Positions 54,643-63,952 of a stretch of DNA of 64,000 bases are shown in pieces (the stretch's first letter is position 1; the number at the start of each line of letters is the position of its first letter). The translations under genes were made by a program, and so were the position numbers. Origin of the DNA: Platycnemis pennipes (Eukaryota > Arthropoda > Insecta > Odonata > Platycnemididae). Under the pieces are notes generated by a model. The model was not told where the DNA came from. It made no database searches and worked only from the letters and a program-made list of their open reading frames with translations. The DNA lies in the NCBI GenBank assembly GCA_933228895.1, contig OW121852.1, positions 61,546,872-61,610,871 on the forward strand. Direction: 5' to 3'.

Positions 54643-54756
54643 AATTGCCATGCGAAAAAATTCACCTGGACCGGGAATAAAACCACGGACCTTTGGCTTT
54701 CTGGGCCACTGCGCAGACCACTACGCTACCCAGGATCCCTAATTCGCATGGCAATT
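54643..54756 (-). mobile_element. tRNA-like element framed by inverted repeats
   Basis: AATTGCCATGCGAA (54643-54656) and its inverse TTCGCATGGCAATT (54743-54756) frame a tRNA-like sequence. Read on the minus strand it has TAGCGTAGTGG (A box), CCCAGAAAGCCAAAGG (anticodon arm region) and GTGGTTTTATTCCCGG (B box with GGTTCGA changed to GGTTTTA). It may be a SINE or MITE built from a tRNA. It is not a functional tRNA because the acceptor stem and T loop are altered. Confidence 0.65.
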
Positions 54757-54822
54757 TTACCGAGGTTCAGGTACTAGATGTTGAGTTTATGTTAAAAATT
54801 GAGGCATGTGTGGTCAGGTTTT

Positions 54823-55400
54823 GGTCCTAAAATTTTCACAGTTCTCAGCTTTCTTCTTTTTTGGAGTAGGATTTATATTGTTCTTCTCTAAGTCCGTGGG
54901 TGTGTCTCCTGTTTAGTACATGTCACGGATGATTTTATGCAGCTGTGTTACTGTCTTTTCTCCTGCATTTTGAATTATCTCAGCAGGAATGGTATCAATT
55001 CCAGAAGCTTCATTCATCCTCAGGTTTCTTATTGCTGTATTGCATTCTGATCTCAATACTGAGTCTCTCAAATCATTCCTATCAACTTAATTTTTCTCTT
55101 CAATTATTTTCTAGCTTGGATTAATTGCATTGTACAGTTGCTCCAAGTATTCCTTCTCTGTCTTCAATTTATCTTCATTTTCAGTTGAAAGTTCTCCATT
55201 CTTGTCCCAAATGGCATTACATCTTGCACTCCTCTCTTCCTTGAAAATGAACTTGCATCATCATATGCACAGCTTCCACCCTCCCTGGGTGAGGTTGTTT
55301 TGTAAATCTTCACATAAGTCCTTCATCCACATTTCTCTTGCTTTTCTTGCTATATAACTTACTTCATTTCTTATTATTTTGCAGAATCTTCCTCAGCTTA
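54823..55400 (-). pseudogene. RTE-like LINE copy 2, upstream part
   Basis: Collinear with 5625-6110 of the first LINE: TCTTCTTTTTTGGAGTAGGA, TCTCCTGTTTAGTACATGTC, ATTTGAATTATCTCAGCAG and GCACAGCTTCCACC-GGGTGAGGTTGTTTTGTA. This is the stretch between the endonuclease and RT, minus strand. With 53020-53375 it forms one interrupted copy. Confidence 0.8.
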
Positions 55401-55439
55401 GTCTCCAATATTGTCGCTTCTTCAAGACTCATTCACAGC

Positions 55440-56230
55440 GATAGACGAGCTGCTTGCAGGAGACAATTCCTCATGTGTTTAACATTGTATTGCATTGTAT
55501 GCAGGGGGACACAGGGAAATGTATTAACTAGATTACATATGGTTGGGCCAAGATTAGGAACAGTGTGAAGAAATTGTAGTTGTAAATCGGAGAGCATATC
55601 AGGAATTAGTTTACAGGTGTATGAGGAAAGATGCAGAAAAGCAAGCAGTATGGTGCAGTAGACACAAGAGTGGTCAAGACACATGGGGTGTTGGCACAAA
55701 CTATGGAGGAAATTGAGGAATGATGGAAATAGAAAGATTGAAACACAGCAAGGCGAAATAAAATTTAAGGAAACAAGCAATAGACTTAGGAGGGGTATGA
55801 AGAGTGTAAGAGAAAAGTGGCAAAAAGGTCAATGTAAATAGGTTGAGAGTTTCCCGAGAGAGGGAGAAATAGGCGCCCTGTACTCAAAGGTTAGAAGGTT
55901 ATTCAGCAGCAAGAAGTGGAATACGATACTGTGCATTAGCATTAAGTCAGGAGAGCTGCTGATAGAACTTACAAGAGATTCAGCATAGGGGTAATGAATA
56001 CGTGACAAGAACTGCATGGCACTAACAATAGGCAAGGGAACTTGGGAATAGAAGAGGAGAAGGACATAGATAAGGGACCAGGAGGATCATGAACTGGGAC
56101 CAGGAGTCCAGCCATGCTTGTAAGTTAGGGTAAACATTATGAGCAAAGGTGTGAGAGACTATAATGTTATCCTATCAAAGCTACTTAAGAATCGAGGTTG
56201 AGAAGAACGTGATGATTTTACTGGTTTGTT
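55440..56230. other. CLUAP1 intron sequence, no firm assignment
   Basis: Purine-rich on the + strand (many AAGTGG, GAGGAG words), with an open but low-complexity minus-strand stretch at 55433-55780 that looks compositional. No element ends identified. Confidence 0.4.
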
Positions 56231-56235
56231 TGCAG

Positions 56236-56347
56236 GATGTATGAGGATGAAGTTTGGCTGGAGGATTTTTTAAAAATCTGTATTAATACCTATCCAAAAA
56301 AGAAAGAGAAGGCCGCAAATGCTGAAAAGCGTACACTTCTTAAATAA
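56236..56347 (+). CDS. Orphan terminal-exon-like ORF
   Basis: Acceptor TTACTGGTTTGTTTGCAG, then G plus 36 codons, MYEDEVWLEDFLKICINTYP followed by KKKEKAANAEKRTLLK, ending TAA and an A-rich run. The lysine-rich tail and good acceptor make it look like a real last exon. Its entry phase (needs two bases from upstream) does not fit the CLUAP1 donor at 41779 (phase 1). It could belong to a nested gene, a transposase or a processed remnant. Family not recognised. Confidence 0.3.
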
Positions 56348-56729
56348 AAAAAATTTCATCACCTATGCGATAGCATCAGCCGATCCGCGAGTTATGCAAC
56401 CTGGACAACAATCGTGACAAAAATGACGTACGTGTACTGTAATTTCTCGCAGCATTATAATTTCACAGATGACTGAGGTCACGATAACTGGTGGTACACC
56501 TGAGAAAATTTTACTTATCTTTCATAGTGGTAACTTACTGCATGAGTTTTTACTTTGTCTTTCACGGAGCGTTGAGTCCATCCACCAGTTATGCAACCAG
56601 GACGACAATCACGGCAAAATCGTCTCGTAAAACGCAAATGGCGAACCATTCAAAACTTTGCTAGCGAAAGGGAAGATGTTATTTGCGGACATATGAAAAT
56701 TATTAGTACTTGAAGGAAAAGTCGTTAAT

Positions 56730-56775
56730 GGTGGGAAAACGTAAATTGCGGGGACGCAAAAGCGAGGTTTAACCT
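56730..56775. mobile_element. Tigger-like end, unpaired
   Basis: On the minus strand it reads GTTAAACCTCGCTTTTGCGT, then CCCCGCAATTTACGTTTTCC, nearly the same as the left end of the element at 17517 (GTAAACCTCG, AATTTACGTTTTCCCGC). The partner end was not found. Confidence 0.5.
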
Positions 56776-56857
56776 TATTTGTAATGAACGTTTTTATCGG
56801 TCGAAACTAATCTGTTCTAAGTTATTACATAAAGAATTCGGTGTTTATTTATATTTT

Positions 56858-56966
56858 AGGATTCGAAAGATTCGAATGATGAAAATAGCACAAAGATTCG
56901 AGTATTCGTTTCTCGAATCTTTTTCAAGATTCGAGGGATTCGAAGATTCGAATGTCCCATCTCTAG
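56858..56966. repeat. GATTCGA-rich repeat with hAT-like end
   Basis: At least eight copies of GATTCGA/TTCGAAT within 110 bp in both orientations. The right edge, read on the minus strand, is CTAGAGATGGGACATTCGAA. Many hAT elements start with a similar CAGAGATGGG end, so this is probably one end of a hAT-type MITE. The left end is unclear. Confidence 0.45.
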
Positions 56967-57870
56967 TTTTTAGAGTCTTTGACATATTAATGATTTCAGG
57001 TGTGATCCAATTTTTGCAACGTGCATAGTTATGTTTCACAAGTTCTAGTGAAAAGCAACATTAAAATTGTGCAATTAGGAAGAATAAAAGGCATTGCTAG
57101 TGGTGTCTTTCTCATATACAGCTGACCAATCTTGATTTCTAAGCATTACGTGGAAGTAGTTGACATAAGATTCATTAAAAGATCTTTGGTATCTCAGTTT
57201 TTTTGGTGTTATAATACTTTTTCCATAAAAGATGGATACTACAGCAAGGTGGTCTGATAAACCAGGATCAAAGACTGTAGTGAGAGTTTCGGATCCATCA
57301 AAATCTGTGAAGACATTATCCAGAAGTGTTTGGGTATTGGCAGTTACTCTCGTGGGTGTATTAACCAATGGTTTCAAGTTAAATGAGTATAAGGTCTGGA
57401 GTAGTTGCTTCTACTCTTGTCCATCCACCAGCAAATTACAAATAAAATCACCAGTGAGAAAGACTGTTGGTCTTTTAGGATGGTTTGCTAATAAGAGCAG
57501 TAAGTTATCCAATTTTTCAAGAAATCTTGAGAAACTGCCTTGTGGAGATCTGTATACTACTAAAAACAAAAGGTTTTTTATCTGTAAATGTACACTTTAT
57601 AGCAGTACATTCAAAGGTCAACTCTTCATTTAGGTGCGGTGACACATGTGACATTTTGTCAAAAATAATAGAACTATATACAAAAATAACCACACCATCA
57701 TGTAGGTGATTTTTCTGAAAGTATTTATCACCTATAACATAACCAGGAATTGTAATAGTTACTTTTCTCATCCAGTGTTCACAAATGCAAATTAAGTCAG
57801 GTTTTTCACTCAATGCAAGTTTTTCAAGGTCAGCTAACTTATTACTTAAACATTGAATATTTAACATTAA
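56965..57870 (-). pseudogene. CR1/Jockey-like LINE endonuclease domain
   Basis: Minus strand. MLNIQCLSNKLADLEKLALS (usual N..S...K...l), then PDLICICEHWM, the catalytic Glu region (usual D(I/V)(I/L)xxxExW), lies at 57867-57517. TGDFICNLL (usual GDFN) follows a frame change near 57440. TRVTANTQTLLDNVFTDF and LSDHLAVVSIFYGK (usual SDHxxV, catalytic His) lie at 57377-57075, then NWITPEI near 57000. This is an APE-type endonuclease broken by frameshifts, with no RT attached; it stops where RT should begin. It may be the same family as the endonuclease-less LINE at 26.1-29.0 kb. Confidence 0.85.
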
Positions 57871-58061
57871 TATTTTAAAATGTCAGCCATTTGGTTGACT
57901 GTTTCCCTTTGCAACCCTTACAGATGAAGACAGGTACAGAACTTAACTTGGCACCAGTTTTCTGCAGTTTTTTTTATTACATTTTGATTCTATCATTTTC
58001 CGGAACTCAATATGTATTGAAGGTAACTGTGCCTGGCGAGATAGTGGATGGATACCATATT

Positions 58062-58195
58062 GAAACAATAAAAAATGATAGCACTTTTCCACAGAAATTT
58101 TTAATAAAGCATACAATACGTTTTGACTGTTAGGTAATCATCAGGTACGCTTTATTAAATATTTCTGTGGAAAAGTGCTCTCATTTTTTAGTGAT
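58062..58195. repeat. Fold-back repeat with hammerhead-like loop
   Basis: Arms at 58062-58107 (AATAAAAAATGATAGCACTT, TTCCACAGAAATTTTTAATA) and about 58150-58193 (inverse: TTTATTAAATATTTCTGTGG, AAAAGTGCTCTCATTTTTTA) enclose about 40 bp. ATGGATACC / TAGTATCCAT extend the arms outward. The motif TTTATTAAA..TTTCTGTGGAA is also present in the arms of the 16.7-17.4 kb fold-back. Confidence 0.75.
58116..58153 (-). ncRNA. Degenerate hammerhead-like motif
   Basis: The minus strand reads AAAGCGTAC-CTGATGA, 13 nt, then CAAAAC-GTA, TT, GTATGCTTT. CUGAUGA is perfect and stem I pairs over 9 bp (AAAGCGTAC with GTATGCTTT, one G-T). The GAAA box is CAAAA, and stem II is weak. It is probably an inactive relic of a Penelope-type hammerhead. 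Confidence 0.35.
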
Positions 58196-59256
58196 CTAGT
58201 ATCCATTGTCATCAAGAAGATAGATATAAAGTTCTCTAGGTGTAATGATGTTCTTATAATAATGTGAAATCAAATGTGAGTATTAGAGACTTGGAGGTTA
58301 CCGCAAATTCCTATCAGCTTAGGTCCAATCGTGCCCTCTTGTGTATGATGTAGATACAGTTAATGCCAATTCACCCTGTAATGCTGCCAGGCAATCAGCT
58401 CTTTGCTTTTGCCCATTATTTTGGCTATGGGGTTAGGGACTGGGAATAGGATTTGAGAGACTCTCCAGGGTCTTTTCTGACGAGTATAGTGTGAGCTGGG
58501 GAGTATAGTGTGGTTGCGGACTTGTTGTCCTCACTTGACTATCCACTGGGTAAGCAACACTTAGGGATGCTTGCAGGTATTTGTCAATTTAATGTGATGA
58601 TAAAATTCATCAAATACTTTTATACACATTTGGGTTTTTCCTTTCCCTTGAATACAAGTGGGGAAATGGTAGAGTGCATTTTACATCTAATGCAGGTATG
58701 TACATAGGTAGTTGGTATTGCTCAGATTTACGAAACATGTATTTTCTCTTACGTAGAATAAAGGATATGAAAAAGAGGCAGATGCCCCAATTATTTATTT
58801 GCTAAGCTACCCATACTCTTAGTTTGTTCTCATGTCATGAAAATATTCTTCTAGGGATTGTTTAATAGAACCTATGTAAAATAAAAGTTGGCTGAATTAT
58901 ATGTGTAGAAAGAATGTAGTTTAATATTTTTCATGTATTAATGTAATATTTCATGAAAATTTTTTATTTCCTATATTTTAGCCATAGGAGTTTTTTACTT
59001 ACCTACTTTGAAATGCCAATCATTGCCATGACTTACATAAGGTTTTTTCTCCATGAATTATCCAAAACCAAGTAAGGAAAAAATCATCTTTTCTCTGTGC
59101 AATGTTGGCTTTTTCTAGAAGATTTGTAAAAAACGTGAGTTTAGCTATAATGCCACTCAAGACTTTACTGGGTAGCTGTGACTATATGTGTGGCTCAGTT
59201 TGAAATTATGGCATTTGATAGCATCAAGGTTTTGAAAAGCAATTCGTAGTTTGGAT

Positions 59257-59526
59257 GAGGGGACGTGGTGGCCTAGTAGGTAGAGCACTGAGCTACTGAC
59301 TGGAGGGTCCTGGGTTCAAATCCCGGGCAAGAGCCTTTCTGGACACCCATCTTAAATCCTCACGATTTGATTTTCTGCGTGTCAGAACTTCGTAGGAAAT
59401 CGCAAGTCGCCCAGGGAAAGGAACTGGCCTACCCTGAATGTGTGAATTTCACATGCTATTGGCTTAGTACGGGGTGAGCTCTACTCTCTCCTATCAAAAT
59501 GAACCTTCGGGTTGAATCACTGAGTG
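59257..59526 (+). mobile_element. tRNA-derived SINE with TSD
   Basis: Head TGGCCTAGTAGGTAGAGCAC (A box) and CTGGGTTCAAATCCCGGGC (B box), a 180 bp body (GTCAGAACTTCGTAGGAAAT, CTATTGGCTTAGTACGGGG), and a short TGAG tail. It is flanked by AGTTTGGAT at 59248-59256 and 59527-59535. About 270 bp, apparently full length, and different from the other two SINE families. Confidence 0.88.
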
Positions 59527-59629
59527 AGTTTGGATTAAAGAGCAAGATAGTCACTTAATTATGCCTGAAGATTATTATGGCATTATCTTGGTAACATGAT
59601 GGCCTTATGAAGACAAATGTCAAGTGAAA

Positions 59630-60020
59630 AGTGAATGGGAAGAATGGAAGAGGAAGGTCTCTAATAAGATATATGCATCAAGTACTGAAGGAGAAGGATT
59701 GTGTTAATGAAAGTGGTTAGCCAATAGGAGAGGAGAGCTGCATCAACTAAATGATTTTTGACTTGTGGTGATGATAGCTGATAGAAGAACCCAGTGGAGA
59801 GCCACGTCAAACCAATCTCAGGATTAAAGATATGGTGTTTTCCCATAAATATAATATAATAGTATAATGCTGGTGAAGTCTTCACGGGTTCTCCACCGTG
59901 AAGTCTTTACAAGACTTGGTGGATGGTGGTGGACCGCTGGTGAAGTTTTCATGGTGGAGAACCCGCGAAGACTTCACCAGCAATCTCAGGATTGCTGACT
60001 ATTGATGATGAGTTATGTAG
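59630..60020 (+). pseudogene. RTE-like LINE 3' end, interrupted
   Basis: The + strand has a broken GR..LIRYMHQVLKEKDCVNES reading, then GAGAGCTGCATCA and CCAATCTCAGGATT, ending CTGACTATTGATGATGAG, the family 3' tail (compare GGATTTTTGACTGATGATGA at 50450). A 155 bp insert (59826-59980) with a 13 bp duplication splits the tail. Confidence 0.65.
59826..59980. mobile_element. 155 bp hairpin insertion with 13 bp duplication
   Basis: CAATCTCAGGATT occurs at 59813-59825 and again at 59981-59993, and the LINE tail is collinear only if the interval is removed. The right edge is the end of a hairpin: CTGGTGAAGTCTTC (59870-59883) pairs with GAAGACTTCACCAG (59967-59980). The arms go on through ACGGGTTCTCCACC / GGTGGAGAACCCGC. 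The first 44 bp are outside the hairpin. Confidence 0.7.
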
Positions 60021-61078
60021 TCCCATCATCATTTCAACATGGACAGTTACATATCTCATTTTTGTTGGCAGCATCAACACTTGGAATTGATCAGTTTTTC
60101 TATGCATTCCCTTGCATTGAAGTGACTCAATTTCAGCTTGAACAGCTGTTCATTTGTGTTTTTTAATCAAACCCCCAAGAACAGCACCTTCAGCCCATTT
60201 CTCTAGGGTATGTAAAATTATTGTGTAGCTACTTGTCTATTTCTTCTGATAACTTTGTAGCTATTAGGCTTTGTTTTTTCTTCTAATCCCTCATATTGTT
60301 CATATAATTAAGAGTAATATTTCAGTGTGTATTGAAAGTGTTCTTTTTCTCTGAGTGTTTGGTTTAAGATTTTGAGATTCACTAACGTATGCACGTAGCT
60401 GTTAAAACTAGGAGCATTTCATTGTGCTGATGATTGAAGATCATCATTCCCGGTGTTTAACACATAAGCCAGTCTAAATCACAGCACATTGAAGCACGAA
60501 GGAAGTATAATTGCGATAAAGTATTCCTGAAAATGGGGAAATGGCTCGAGGCGGGAAATCTAAGATAGTGACGCTCATAATATTTTTCGAAGTCTCGATG
60601 GAAAATGTTCACGGCGAAAAAGTTAGCCGGAAGAATGAGACATAGGGACATGTGGATTGAAGAATGAAATCCCACGAGTAGGAAGAAGATCAGATGAGAT
60701 AATGGGTGTATACTCCGGGCGTGGAGTTCGGGTTGTGGGTTTTATATCTCCATTCGGTCCAGAGGGGACGCCGCCAATTATAGGTACTTAGTCCAAGTTT
60801 GGAAAATGAGGAGTTATAAACAGACATAAGTTCATATGAAAGTTAACGCTTAACTTTAGGATGTACCATTTGGGCTTTCTTTCTTCGATTTTATCATGAA
60901 TCATATCGCTGCATTGCGTTTCACTGCAACACGTTGATTAGACTTGCACCATCACTTTATTGCTTATAATGCGCACTTTTCACCTATTATTGATAAGGCA
61001 CGACTCATTTTAAGAGTGAAGTTTTGCGTTTTTTGAATTAAAACTCGATGAAGACTAACATTCAGTTTGCTATGATAG
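60021..61078 (+). other. Last part of CLUAP1 intron, nothing recognised
   Basis: About 1 kb without recognised repeats or exons. It ends in the acceptor TTTGCTATGATAG of the last CLUAP1 exon, which has only a weak pyrimidine tract. Confidence 0.5.
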
Positions 61079-61359
61079 GTGCCAGTCGGTCATCAAAAAT
61101 TTCTGGAAGCAGGAATTTTGGATTGGCAGGGGAAAAAATAGAAGACGACGATGAAGAAATCTTGGACGTAGAAGAAGACGACAGAAGTGAAAGTGCTCTA
61201 GAATCCTATTCCTCGGATCTCCACCTCGATGGGGGTGGCGATATATCTGATTTAGATTCAATTGGGGATGATGACCCAGAAGAGGAATTGATTTCACGTA
61301 GTAAATCGCAGCAACAACATGGCAAAATGAGATCTAGTGCCAATGACGATGAATTCTAA
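61079..61359 (+). CDS. CLUAP1: CLUAP1 terminal exon (acidic tail)
   Basis: 281 nt; enters by completing Gly (G+GT), stop TAA at 61357-61359. After ASRSSKISGSRNFGLAGEKI it encodes a highly acidic stretch (EDDDEEILDVEEDDRSESAL, then GDISDLDSIGDDDPEEE) and a basic-to-acidic end finishing SSANDDEF. CLUAP1 proteins end in just such an acidic region with a final SDNDF-like motif. Joining all seven exons gives about 433 codons, close to the usual 410-440. The call depends on phase match and composition because the tail is poorly conserved and the intron is 19.3 kb long. An ATG at 61048 makes the frame look like a separate ORF. Confidence 0.82.
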
Positions 61360-61714
61360 ATATACAAACTTCAGTGACGAACGGACTTTGAAATGTTGTG
61401 GCCTTAAATTTCATTTGTTCAATTGCTTCGTGTCATTCACATTGCAATTATGCTCTGGAATGGCCGATTATGCTTTGTCATTAGTGATTGTAGATGGCAG
61501 CAGCAGTAAAATATTCAAGCAAATGTTATTAAAGTCTTTTTGGCTAATAATTCTATTGATAATTATTTTCATCTATTGAACGCGAAAATTGACCTTTGAT
61601 GCCTTTTCTCTAGCAAAAATTTCACTGTGCCGGTAAGGTAATACTTCATTTTGTGTTGACGACCTTCACTGGCTGAAATGGGAGTCCAACCCATTAATCC
61701 ACCAATCAGGCCTT

Positions 61715-61760
61715 CCGTATCTAAACGGAAGTACATTCGCGCATGCGCAGACTCGGAAGT
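61715..61760 (+). promoter_or_regulatory. Probable promoter of the third gene (ETS and NRF1 motifs)
   Basis: AAACGGAAGTA (ETS-like CGGAAG, about 61723-61732) is followed by TTCGCGCATGCGCAGAC (about 61735-61752), which contains the NRF1 palindrome GCGCATGCGC. Both lie 70-110 bp before the ATG at 61827 and in a locally CpG-richer stretch, the usual make-up of a TATA-less housekeeping promoter. Confidence 0.55.
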
Positions 61761-61826
61761 TGTTCTCTGAAAGAAAACATGTCGTCAAGTCGATAGATAT
61801 GACATGCCGATGAAGAAGTAGGGGCA

Positions 61827-61844
61827 ATGGATACTACAATTCAG
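61827..61844 (+). CDS. First coding exon of an unrecognised gene
   Basis: ATG at 61827, MDTTIQ, then donor GTATAT at phase 0. The ATG is preceded by GGGGCA and by stops in the same frame, and lies just after the ETS/NRF1 promoter motifs. The upstream ATG at 61779 (ATGTCGTCAAGTCGATAG) gives only a 5-codon frame. The start is supported mainly by phase match with the next exon. Confidence 0.55.
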
Positions 61845-62230
61845 GTATATTATCAGTAATATAGCAATTATTTAATCATTATGTTATTCATTATATGGTA
61901 TAATTTAGCATGGAGCTCATTTCCTCTTCTCTTGGTAAAATTGTTCGTGTTCATCGTGCTGTAGGTGCGCAAAATGTCGTTACGCCATCATGCTTATTGT
62001 ACACGTGGTGTAGCTTAAAATATAATTATTTCTTACTTATATTTATGAATATCAATGTACTTTAAAGGAAAATAGTAACTAGAAGCAATGCATCTGCTCA
62101 ATAGCTATGATGCGTGGTACTAAGTTGTTTGATAGGTGGTGTGAACACGAAATCAGGTGTGCATGTGTACTAATTTAATTGATGCTGTGTTGTGGTTCAC
62201 ATGTGTTAATTGCAATGAATTTCTGTCCAG

Positions 62231-62387
62231 GAGTTTCAGTTCCTTGATCTGGAGAACACCAATGAAAAGGAACGCAACCATCTTCACCAAGTTTTATTTT
62301 CACAGCCGCCAGGGAAATCTCCAGAATTCCCTTGGCTAAATAACGAAGAAACATGCTCCGTGAAAGGATGGACTCCTACGACGTATG
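62231..62387 (+). CDS. Second exon of the unrecognised gene
   Basis: 157 nt, acceptor TTTCTGTCCAG, enters at phase 0, donor TATG|GTATGT at phase 1. It encodes EFQFLDLENTNEKERNHLHQ, then VLFSQPPGKSPEFPWLNNEE and TCSVKGWTPTTY. No domain recognised. The amphipathic start and proline-rich middle are consistent with an intracellular adaptor or nuclear protein, but no function is claimed. Two strong splice sites and an open frame make it a confident exon. Confidence 0.7.
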
Positions 62388-63599
62388 GTATGTTGAGCGA
62401 GTAACGCAATTAGTATTTAAGGGGGGAAATGACGCAATTTTCATTATTCTTGCATGTAGAAATCCGTGCAAGTTCGGCATTATGTTGGCCACCCTCATTT
62501 CATTTTGGTTGAGTGGATAGGAGTTATATTATCAAAATTGTGTGGTCATTCATTGCATGTGAGATGATGTTGCATTGGTGGAGATGGCATGATGGCTTAT
62601 TCGGATTTTTTTTGAGGCCGATATTTATTTCCACATGAAGTCAACTATGCATTCTAATCTGGATGCACTAGTGTTACACATGTGGTAGATCATAATGAAA
62701 GAGGCGTTCAGCAGTGCGGTGCCGTTTTGGTACTAAGCTGCGCTGCGCTTCTTTTATATGCCCTTACTGGATCGATGTGAAGTTGATATCTTGCATCACA
62801 TTCAGTGTTGAGCGGACATGGTATATCATTGATGTTAAAGTAATGGGTAATGATATTGCGACGTTATTCGAGTTGATGCGTCGCGTTATATGGCAATGCG
62901 AAGTTATGTATCCACCACTCGGGGAATGCTCTGTAATGATGAATATTATGTCCATGACGTCCTAAATAACATTTTTATCCATTAAGACGTTAGAAAGTAG
63001 CTCAATTGTCGGTCGTAGAATTGCTTGGAAAGGAATACCCATCAGGATTGAAATATGTGCGCATTTTCTTTCAATGCCGCGTATAAATGTCGACAATGAA
63101 AGAAATTTGCTTTTGCGCTCGGTAAGTAATCGAGTTGGTGCAATTGTGAATACCTTTAAAAATTAGCCAGTGTTAGCTATGTGAAATGGTTGGGTGTGGG
63201 AGGTGGGCCATATTAATGCTGGGCTAATGCCCGGAATCCCGCGGTCGTATCTGGGAGATGCCTTGCAACACGTTCAGGATCACTTGAGTATTGAGTCGTT
63301 ATGGATTACCGAACGAGGCATGGGAAAAGGAACTGATCTACATCCACTTAGTACCCTGCAAGCCACCATAAAGGTGTGTGGCACGGTGTGAACTCTCACC
63401 AAACATGCACTACATATCATGCATAAAAAAAGGATTAGTACTTGTATAGGTACAGTTCAAAACTACGCTATTTAAAAAAAATAAAAATAGCAAAACATAC
63501 ATGCAAAAACATGCCGTTAGTTGGGTTAGCTATAAGTCCTTATACCAACATGCTGCTACCAATGTTATCCATTGCTACACTCGTACTGGATATATTTAC

Positions 63600-63804
63600 T
63601 GTTATTCAAATCCCTAATAGTACGAGGAAAAAAGGACATTTTGAATCTGTCAGTTCGGCAATCAATTTCTGTAATTTTGTGATTATGTTCCAGTCTACCA
63701 TAAGAAGTTGGGGTACTCAAAATATTATTAACATCATCACTGAAAATATGGTCTTGGAATTTGTTTAAGAGATTAAGTCTTAATTTCAACCTGCGATCTG
63801 ACAA
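63600..63804 (-). pseudogene. LINE RT C-terminal fragment
   Basis: Minus strand. After RRLKLRLNLLNKFQDHIF comes HKITEIDCRTDRFKMSFFPR with TIRDLNN. The conserved end of Jockey/CR1-type RT proteins is R.....kkSFFPRtIrdWNxLP. The frame ends soon after. Short dead fragment in the first introns of the third gene. Confidence 0.7.
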
Positions 63805-63952
63805 TGTTTCCCAATTTAATTAATTTAATAGACTGGTTACTGATCCCTATGTCTGGTGTGTTAACTTCACTTTCAGTTGTACTGGAAGGGCCCGATTTGC
63901 CCGATAAGAGGTTCGATATTGTCTTCTGACCCTATTTTATTGTTCTTTTCAG

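Noticed and set aside
59265..59335. Functional tRNA gene
   Set aside because: Same reason: tRNA-like head continues into a SINE body with TSD.
61048..61078. Independent start Met of an acidic protein
   Set aside because: The acidic frame enters at an AG with phase matching CLUAP1's donor and the end matches the CLUAP1 tail style, so the upstream ATG is taken as intronic.
63442..63768. 108-codon + strand ORF
   Set aside because: It is antisense to a LINE RT fragment with a recognisable SFFPRTIRD motif.
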